Source: Ricordea florida (Eukaryota > Cnidaria > Anthozoa > Corallimorpharia > Ricordeidae). Taken from it: a DNA stretch of 64,000 bases. A program made the translations under genes and the position numbers. The notes under the pieces are model-generated. The model had not been told where the DNA came from, searched no databases, and worked only from the letters and a program-made list of their open reading frames with translations. Location: contig OX453276.1 in the NCBI GenBank assembly GCA_949710005.1, positions 24,280,849-24,344,848 of the forward strand, given 5' to 3'. Each line of letters opens with the position of its first letter. Within the stretch, counting starts at the first letter, position 1. Of the stretch, positions 56,938 to 64,000 are shown piece after piece.

Positions 56938-57104
56938 ATAACACTAATGAACAACACGTTACTGCGTCTGCTGCTTGCGCTTATGCATGCTTGCGTCGCT
57001 AGTGAAAACCAGCCTTATCTCAATAAAGCTGTCAATGTATGTTAACAAAACAATGGAATCAAAATAATGTAACTTTGAACATAAAAAAAACTGTCCTTAT
57101 AACT
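56938..57104. other. possible left end of the BEN/THAP/YqaJ unit
   Basis: The 3' flank of the BEN gene contains gcttgcgcttatgcatgctt and gcgtcgctagtgaaaaccag, composition typical of transposon termini. The partner right end would be outside the window. Confidence 0.3.
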
Positions 57105-57238
57105 TCATTCTGATTGTTGAACGGCTGGTGTGGTACGACTTCTTGGTGGCCTTCGTGCCTCTACACACTTGACATTTAGTTTCTGAACAAGTTGGCTGGG
57201 TGTTGGCCCATCTTTTGCAAATTTAGAGGAGACTTTAC
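57105..57238 (-). CDS. BEN gene exon 6 (end of BEN domain)
   Basis: 134 bases, acceptor tttttcag, stop TGA at 57105-57107. KVSSKFAKDGPTPSQLVQKL and a basic tail. Confidence 0.8.
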
Positions 57239-60200
57239 CTGAAAAAGAAGTTCATTAATATTATTTTATTTCTAATGCTGTTAAATGCAATTTAATAAGC
57301 TAATAACAAAGAGTAGCTGGTACTTCTGGTCAGCGGTATCTATACAAGTGAAGTGAAGTGAAGTCAACTTTATTTAGGCAGGGTGGCCCAGTGCGCAGGC
57401 TCAGTGTCCTAGCATGTTTGAGAGAGGAGGCCACCAAAAATAATGTTTGGGTCGCGGAAGGAGTACGAGTTATCCACCTGAAAACTAACTAATAGTGGGA
57501 GGCCCAAGTAACTGGACGTAGAAAGAACTTTGCATAAGTTAGGGAGAACAAAAGATCTGATCGAGTTCTCTATAACTCCTGTAAGTGTTTCCATACCCTA
57601 AAGGAAACCATAGAAAACAAAATCAATGCTAAGAAAATGTTCTCTTTCTATAAACTCAAGGTAAATGACTTCAACCAATCAGTATATGCACAGTACTGTA
57701 TCTTGTTTATTTTATAGTATAGAATACGATACAAACTTACCAATAAGGGCCTGGACGATAACAGGGTTCAATGGCTGATGGCCAGCACCATTTTTGCTTT
57801 TTTTGTCATTTCCCATAGTGCAGGACACAGCAAGAGTCTCCTTTGTAAAAAACATGTCAGTTGCTGCATTGATGTAGCCTTGCCAAGTTTTGAACGCATT
57901 ACAATATGCCCGTTGGTGAGAATACCAGAAAACCCCTGCTCCCTCCATTACCTCTATCATCTGAAAATAAAAACAATCCAACATAAGTGTTTGCAATTGC
58001 ACAATCTTATATTAACAAAATCTGATACCATAAAATTCCAGTTATAGCCCCCCACCCCCCCCCCCTTGGTTATAGGCCCACCTAACTGGAAAGAAAAAAA
58101 TACATCCGGTTATAAGCCCCCCCCCCCCCCCAGATGTAAGCCCCCCTTTGCTGGATGACAGCACTGAACAGGGTTAAATGACCCGTGGCTGGTTTCGAAA
58201 CTTTTTTTTATTCAACTTATAAGCCCCCCTGCCCCCCCCCCCCCCCAGTTATAAGCCCTTCAGCTTATAAGCCCACCCCCAAACCCCATTACAAAGTTGC
58301 ATAATGCCAGGGTTTATAACCGGAATTTTATGGTATTTCACTTCTACCTTTCTTTCTGGTCATTATTAATAGGTGTTGCATCATGTACTGTAACATAGAA
58401 TCACTGCATCTGGACCAAATGCAATACACAAAAGCATTGAAAATTACCCTGTACTCTTCAGCAAGTGCCCTGTCAAGGATACCAGCTGCTGGCCTATTCT
58501 TTATTACCTCCTCAACCGTCTTTGCCTTCACTGTAAGACAACATAAAATAATTAAATTGATAAAAAAGAAACAGATACACAAATTGCAGAAGCTGCCAGT
58601 AAAATAGCATTTAAAATGCTCACACATCTTGTCAATAGGTTCAGAAATTTGCTTATATCCAACAGTTTGCATCTCAGAACAGAAACTTTACTTACATGCA
58701 ATGTTTAGCCTTCTGTGGACTTTTTCCAGTCGCTTTCTCAACGCTTCATTTTCAATTTTCTGCTCCTTGCAGCAACTGCCACTAGAGCCACTTTCATCAG
58801 CCACACTACTGCAATCTTCATCTTCCTCGCTAACTTCGTCCTCACTGCTGTCACCAACAGCACTCTCGAAATGGATTCCTCTTCTTGCATGAGATGTTCG
58901 TGGTGTTGCTGCTTGCTTTCTTGCAGCTGGAGTTTTATTTGTGCATTGAGCAGGTGTTGTGCGTTGAGGAGGTGTTGTGCGTTGAGTGGATGTCTTCGGT
59001 GGGGCAGGTGTTGTACGTTGATTGAGTGCTGTGCTTTGAGCTGGTGTTGAGTGTAGAGGGGGTGTTGTGTCTTGTTCTGTTGTCATTGGATAAGCTGACA
59101 GCTGGTTTGTTTGCTTAACTGCATGTGATGGTGCTGAAGTACATGTTAAAGGCAGATCTTGGGGAGATGATAAAGGCAGCGGTGTGGAAGACCCATTACC
59201 TCGATGAAGTGGCACTGGTGTAAAGTTGACACTTTGAGGCGTTACAATTGTAACATCAGAATTTGAGCAAGTGGATGACCACCTTTGTGCTGCTTGTGCT
59301 TTTCTTGCTTCTTGAAGGAAGTTTTGCCTTTTTTGTTCCTCTTCTCTTTTCTTTTTCTTTCCTTCTCTTTCTTTTGCCTTTTGGTCCATCTCTTTATCAT
59401 TCTGAGCTTGGTTGTCTGACTTTTTCTTTTTCTTCTGCCCTGCACCATCCATCTGATTCTTTCGTTTCTGCTGGCCTTTTGGACCTTCCTTATCTGCATT
59501 CTTTTTACCTTTGTCCAACCTCATTCTCTCTTTCATGAGCTCATTCTTGTCAGCTACAGAATAAAAAGGTATTAACGAGAGAAGTTGTAAACCTCATGTG
59601 CTTCTACTATGAAAATAATAATTTTATCAATTAACATTTAATGCAAAACGACCTTTGCACTTGGCTGGTTACACTAAAGGCCTGTTTACATCTGCCTTCA
59701 GGAAATGGAAGAGAGTTACCTAGCTCTGTCTGTTGTTATGTTTATTTGCATGCAAAACCAAAAAAGAATAACGATATCAGAGAGTATTATCTGCATATGC
59801 AGGTCACCCTCTTTGCACACCTGGATCATCCGTCAGAACAATCAAGCTCTTGTGAACCAATAGAGACCTACTTCAATTGAAATTCTATGAAATCTTATGT
59901 ATTGTATTCTGATTTACACTGCGGGTATCACAGTTAGGTTTATGGCTAGATATACAGTTCAATCTTCAGTTGAACAGCCAAAGGCCTGAAGCAATTACCA
60001 TGAACAAATTAATCAATTCCATCCAGCAAATTTTATAAACTTGAATAGTGCAATACACTGCTTGATTTTGTATTTAATGGAATTCTTTTTGTCGAATCTA
60101 ATTTCATTGAATGTTGTGAAAATTTTACACTGGTACAAGATTAATCTTCCTGGAAGAAGATTCCTAGAAATTCATTCTACACAGAGTTTTTGATTAATGG

Positions 60201-61076
60201 TTCGCTACATATAGCTATAACTGCAGCAAAAAAAAGAACTTACTTCCTATCTGAAGCACTTTTGCATCATAGTACTGGCCATTGGGAAGCCAAATGGCAT
60301 CTACAATGTCCTCAACTTGGATGTCATCTTCATCATCGGGACAGATGTGTCGAACCTCGTGTTGCCCTAAAACCCTCAGATTGGCATCATCCTCGTACAT
60401 CACAAGGTACCACAACTCTGTGAAATTAATTTTTTTTACATTTTCAAGCTTTATTTCTTGGTAAGCAATTCATTGAGCCAAGAGTAGCAATGTGAAATTA
60501 CAGCTAAAACAAAATTTAACGTTTTACTCAGTTTTTTCTTCCATAAAACTCAAGAGCTTTTAAAAATTTATTGGTTTCCCGCCATTCAGTCACGTGATCA
60601 TGGTGTAAGCGTCTTCTGCCGATCGTTCTATTCCAGTTGTTTGTTCAAAGAGTACACTTAAATTAACGACCTTCACAGACTAAAGTAGGAATTATCTTTA
60701 TAGTTTTAGGTAAATTCATATTGTTCCTTCACTTCTTTTACTGTAGGAAAGCTATATTAACTAATTGTTGTCATACAATGGACGGCTTAGTGATTTCTAT
60801 GGGTGCATGGTTGTTGGACAACTTTTACTCGAAGAAACGACAATTCCCTGAATCAGTGTAGCTCTAAATTAACTTCAATACAGAAGCATTGTTCGTATAG
60901 TTATCAATGATTGTAGGAGAAGCATTTTTAACAGCAATGGAATATAATGTCTAACATTCTTTAGCTAGTATCGATTTGCGATCGTGTCCATCGCGTTATG
61001 AAAACTTTCCCACTTCGAACTTACCTTCTCTTAAGCGAGCTGGGGTTGTCCTTTTTCTTGAATTCCTTCCTGTCAT
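57105..61076 (-). CDS. BEN-domain nuclear protein (complete, 6 exons)
   Basis: Exons 61025-61076, 60244-60417, 58696-59553, 58448-58530, 57741-57960 and 57105-57238 join in frame to 1521 bases, 506 aa. Start MTGRNSRKRTTPARLRE is basic. Residues about 18-75 (ELWYLVMYEDDANLRVLGQH, IWLPNGQYYDAKVLQI) look like a Tudor-like chromatin reader. Residues 76-361 are Lys/Glu-rich, then Thr/Pro-rich (TTPPQRTTPAQ), then acidic, ending in a coiled coil (ENEALRKRLEKVHRRLN). The C-terminus (TDMFFTKETLAVSCTMG, GHQPLNPVIVQALIG, KVSSKFAKDG) matches a BEN domain, which binds DNA or chromatin proteins. It is divergent from the THAP/DDE transposase, with 284 bases between the start codons. Host gene or transposon cargo is open. 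Confidence 0.82.
57347..57610 (-). mobile_element. retroelement 3' end in BEN intron
   Basis: On the minus strand the segment ends ctgcctaaataaagttgact then (TTCAC)n, a typical tail. No coding part. Confidence 0.55.
57741..57960 (-). CDS. BEN gene exon 5 (BEN domain)
   Basis: 220 bases, acceptor ttttcag, donor ATTG|gtaagt. AYCNAFKTWQGYINAATDMF then the BEN core. Confidence 0.8.
58026..58334. mobile_element. C-run MITE in BEN intron
   Basis: Ends taccataaaattcc and complement enclose four repeats of ttataagccccccccc. Long C runs make length uncertain. Confidence 0.68.
58448..58530 (-). CDS. BEN gene exon 4
   Basis: 83 bases, acceptor cttacag, donor CAGG|gtaatt (phase 0). KAKTVEEVIKNRPAAGILDR. 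Confidence 0.75.
58696..59553 (-). CDS. BEN gene exon 3 (charged, Thr/Pro-rich, coiled coil)
   Basis: 858 bases, acceptor ctgtag, donor GCAT|gtaagt. Low-complexity linker between reader and BEN domain; repeated QRTTP/STP motifs. Confidence 0.82.
60244..60417 (-). CDS. BEN gene exon 2 (Tudor-like)
   Basis: 174 bases, acceptor ttcacag, donor GGAA|gtaagt. YLVMYEDDANLRVL and CPDDEDDIQVEDIV followed by AIWLPNGQYYDAKV. Confidence 0.8.
61025..61076 (-). CDS. BEN gene exon 1
   Basis: ATG at 61076, MTGRNSRKRTTPARLRE, donor GAAG|gtaagt, phase 1. Chosen because it joins exon 2 in frame. Confidence 0.75.
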
Positions 61077-61360
61077 TTCTTATTGTCTTGAGTACTGTTA
61101 AACAGTAAACAACACGCGACACGAGTTTTTCAACCGAAAGAAAGCTACAATGTCAGATTAAATGCCCAACGTGCACGCTCAAATGCGTCACCTTTGACCA
61201 AAATCAAAACCCGCGCGAAGAAACGACGCTCTTTTCTACTGTCACGTTATAGAGTACCGAAGCGCTGACGTCACGTTACCATGGAAGCATTTTGGCTGGT
61301 TCTAAACAAAAGATCAACATAGCGTCTCTCTTTGGGTAACGTAACGTGGACAAGTCGAAA
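61077..61360. promoter_or_regulatory. shared divergent promoter region
   Basis: Lies between the BEN (minus) and THAP/DDE (plus) start codons. Contains a perfect CRE-like tgacgtca at about 61,267 and several cgtca/acgtaa words. No TATA box is obvious for either side. Confidence 0.5.
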
Positions 61361-62911
61361 ATGGTTCAATGTTTTGCCCCAGATTGTAATCATCAATCAG
61401 AAAGGGAGACATGTAAATTTTTGAGGTTTCCGAAGGATCCTGTGGAGTTCAATTGGTGGAAAAAGCTCCTAAGGTAAGGTAAAACACGCTAGAAATACCG
61501 GCGCTAGGTAGTGGCGTGACGACTCGAACAATTGAACTCTGACTCTTTGAATTCTTCTTATTGTTCTTAATCTTCGATATCCCTCATCAGTTACTCTTTA
61601 AAACAACGGTTTTTAATATGTATCAATATTCGTTTAAAATGAATCTGCTTTTAATAGACGAGAAGACCGAAGTCCGGGAAGCAGTTCTCGAGTTTGTAGC
61701 TGCCATTTTCGTGAAGGACTGAAAGTAAATGGCCCTGAGATATTTAAAAGAAATGCCGATAAACTCTTTCCAAATGCTGAAACACGTACGCCAAAGCGAG
61801 CTAAGACGAAGAAGACAAGTTCAGAAGACTCGGTTCCGGTTTCTGATATAATCAAGCGGTTAAACGATTCGTACTCATCAAGTGGGGAAGCCTCAAAGTG
61901 TGAAACCAGCAATGCCTCTAAGCAAAATGTCCTTCTTGAAGTCGAACTGGAAAACTTGAGAAAGGAATTGCAGGACAGGAAGTCAAATGAACAATATCAA
62001 AGAGAAATATACACGGTAATGGCTTTAAGAGATGAAGTAATATGTATCGAAACAGGACTACCAAACAAGCAAATATTTTCAATTGTTGTGAACTATGTCA
62101 GACGGTTCTCGGCAGAAATTAACTATTTTTATGGCTGGAGGGTTGAAAGGATCCTGTTGGAAGATCAAGTTTTTATAACCCTTATGAAGTTACGACAGAA
62201 CTACACAAACCTGCACTTGGCTGAGCTCTTTCACTGTAGCACTGCAACAATCAGTAATATAATACTTACATTGGTTCATGTATTATACAAGCTACTATAT
62301 GAAGACTGTTTACAATCTGTGCCATCCAAAGAGAAGAACAGAACCTCTATGCCAGAATCTTTTCACTGTTTGGGCATTGCAAAATGGTCATCGACTGCAC
62401 TGATATAGAAATTGCAGCACCTGGTTTAATGAGTGACCAAAAATTGACTTACTCAACATACAGGGGAATGAACTCCTTCAAGACACTTATTGGTGTTGCA
62501 CCAAATGCTGTTATCACCCATGTTAGTAAATTGTTTCCAGGCTCAACATCAGATAAAGCCATTGTGGAAAAATCTGGTGTACTAGAACACTTTAAACCTG
62601 GGGATCTGATACTTGCTGACAAAGGCTTTTTGATAGCTGATATTGTTCCAAATGGTGTGTCTGTTAATATTCCCCCATTTTTATATAATGGGAAATTTAA
62701 CGAGAGTGAAATTAAGCTAACAAAGACTATTGCACGGTGCAGAATTCATGTGGAAAGGGCAAATGCACGCATCAAAGATTTCAAGATTCTAACCTTCATT
62801 CCCCCATACTTGAGCTGCTACACTGAAAAAGTTTTGAAATTATGTGCTGGCTTGGTAAACTTACAAAACTCCCTCATGAGAGAAGTTAGAGATTCTGTTG
62901 ACATGGAATAG
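61361..62911 (+). pseudogene. THAP + DDE_4 transposase (PIF/Harbinger-ISL2EU type), one base short
   Basis: Exon 1 (61361-61473) and exon 2 (61658-62911) join in phase 2. The THAP zinc finger spans the intron: MVQCFAPDC (C4, C9), FLRFPKDP, WWKKLL, then VCSCHFREG (C-x2-H) and LFP. A helix-turn-helix-like part follows (LAELFHCSTATISNIILTLV). The DDE catalytic set is present: VIDCTDIEI (D), ILADKGFLI (D), RIHVERANARIKD (E). The exons total 1367 bases; near 62,374 one A seems missing (CHCLG|IAKW should pass to CKMVIDCTD), and restoring the count gives a multiple of three. Everything else is open, so this is a very young lesion or a sequencing error. Convergent with the YqaJ gene. Confidence 0.85.
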
Positions 62912-63489
62912 AATTATTTTTTTCTAATTCTTGGTTGGGTATAGTTGAGATGAAACATGCATCCCTAGCTGTGAGTTTAATTTTGATACTTAGAACATGC
63001 TGCATGTATAGGATAATATGATTTTGTTTGATTCCATTAAATGTTTATATCCCTACAGTCTTGATTGCAGTGTTTTGAGTATTCACTTTTGCAAAACTTA
63101 AAATAAAAGTGAGTGTTTCAACTGACATTAATCTCTGTTTATTTCATGTTAAGATTTTACTGTAATTATAGTTGTTACCATCTATTTGAAAAGGAAGAAA
63201 AAGGAGTGGCTTAACCTGGTAAATGTGTATTAATTACGGTAAGCTAGTGTATATAAAAAACAAATAAAAGAAATTATGGAATAGTGGAGCTGCACTCCTT
63301 AAAAACAGTGTTTTTGAAAAAATGTTGAATTGCATTTTACAGTTTAGTTACCCAAAGACTTAAGTTAATTAACATCACAAGTTTGCAAAACACAACCAAT
63401 TTATTCTGTACATCACATCAGATGACCACAACCCAAAGTTGTTTTTCACAATGCTGAAAAAACATGCATGAGATTTTAACATGTGACTT

Positions 63490-63580
63490 GTGAGGGCTAC
63501 AAGTTTGTTAGTACTTTTGTACTATTATGTACTACCCTCGTTAAATAAAGCCGTCACTTACTTACTTACTTACTTACTAA
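63490..63580 (+). repeat. retroelement 3' tail with (CTTA)n
   Basis: ctcgttaaataaagccgtca followed by (CTTA)n; a SINE/LINE 3' end in the gap between the convergent genes. Confidence 0.6.
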
Positions 63581-63651
63581 CAATGTTCAGTCTCCAACAA
63601 TTTCATATGTTCATGAAAATCAGTCTTCGGAGCTGCTGACTGCCTGTAGCC

Positions 63652-64000
63652 TTACAGTAGATCATTAGAGAATGCTGGAATAATATGCTTAATATAAAAG
63701 TCCTTTAAGAGTTGAAGATTGTCAGCCCAGGCAGGATCTTTCTTGATTTGGAGGATGAGGGTTTCTTTTGTTGTCCACACAACAAAAAAGCAAATCTCCC
63801 TTCCAGTTAAATATAACTGTCCTTGTACTTGATGCCAGTAAACATGTCCTTTATCGAGTTCATAGTGTCCTTGTGAATTCTTCTTGATATAAAATTTATC
63901 TGATGATACTGCTTCTTCTATGGTTAAATCTCTTTGGGTGAATGGGCACTTCACCTCCAGCAGTGCATACGTGCCTACCAAGCCATCAGGGGAGGCACCT
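63652..64000 (-). CDS. YqaJ-type exonuclease, C-terminal part (runs off window)
   Basis: The frame is open from the window edge to a TAA at 63652-63654. GASPDGLVG (metal-binding Asp), ALLEVKCPF (E-x-K of the PD-(D/E)xK fold) and HVYWHQVQGQLYLTG (conserved Gln) follow in the order of lambda-exonuclease/YqaJ recombinases. In ISL2EU transposons such a nuclease accompanies a DDE_4 transposase, as here. Partial: the N-terminus is to the right. Confidence 0.85.
   Translation of the reverse strand, partial: GASPDGLVGTYALLEVKCPFTQRDLTIEEAVSSDKFYIKKNSQGHYELDKGHVYWHQVQGQLYLTGREICFFVVWTTKETLILQIKKDPAWADNLQLLKDFYIKHIIPAFSNDLL

Overview
The window is eukaryotic and looks anthozoan, probably stony-coral, genomic DNA. 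It is AT-rich with small exons and long TE-filled introns. Secreted proteins are built from phase 1-1 exons (PAN, fibrinogen-start, EGF), tRNA-derived SINEs are frequent, and several DNA-transposon families (KDZ, TTAA-flanked, THAP/DDE with YqaJ) are of kinds common in cnidarians. All gene models are hand-built from splice sites, reading phase and domain logic; no search was run.

Layout. (1) 1-13,550 and ~16,980-38,659 are two direct copies of one segment. Each carries, on the minus strand, a secreted PAN/Apple - fibrinogen-start - EGFx7 gene and, upstream of it, a PHR-domain exon. Copy B is longer because it took many private insertions: a 1.14 kb palindromic TTAA element, two further TTAA-type elements, a dead LINE, a LINE 3' end and others. 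Copy A has private SINEs and a 172-bp MITE with a clear target-site duplication. Copy A's gene has a 1-base frameshift in its first exon and a lost EGF cysteine. Copy B's gene is open in every exon. (2) 13,550-16,980, between the copies, holds a KDZ-transposase fragment, a degenerate tandem repeat and an array of about fifteen 62-bp units bounded by hairpins. (3) 37,891-42,823 (minus) is a complete four-exon gene for a predicted type II membrane protein: TM - collagen - Ig - Ig - PHR, 564 aa. Its last exon lies inside the duplication, so copy A holds an orphan copy of the PHR exon. (4) 43-49.4 kb is TE-rich, with a long-TIR element carrying remains of a protein I associate with Polinton-like elements, and a 1.39 kb TIR element. 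(5) 49,469-56,010 (plus) holds six 5' exons of a STRA6-like membrane receptor, with introns carrying MITEs and a 1.5 kb TA-flanked element. (6) 56.4-64 kb holds an L1/Tx1-type LINE fragment and then three genes: a complete six-exon BEN-domain gene (minus, 506 aa), a divergent THAP + DDE transposase (plus, one base short of an open frame), and a convergent YqaJ-type nuclease running off the right edge. Transposase plus YqaJ is the known ISL2EU arrangement; the adjoining BEN gene may be a third cargo gene.

Most worth checking: whether BEN/THAP-DDE/YqaJ is one mobile unit; whether copy B's EGF gene ends in copy A's orphan PHR exon, which fits in strand, order and phase; and the TM-collagen-Ig-Ig-PHR architecture.
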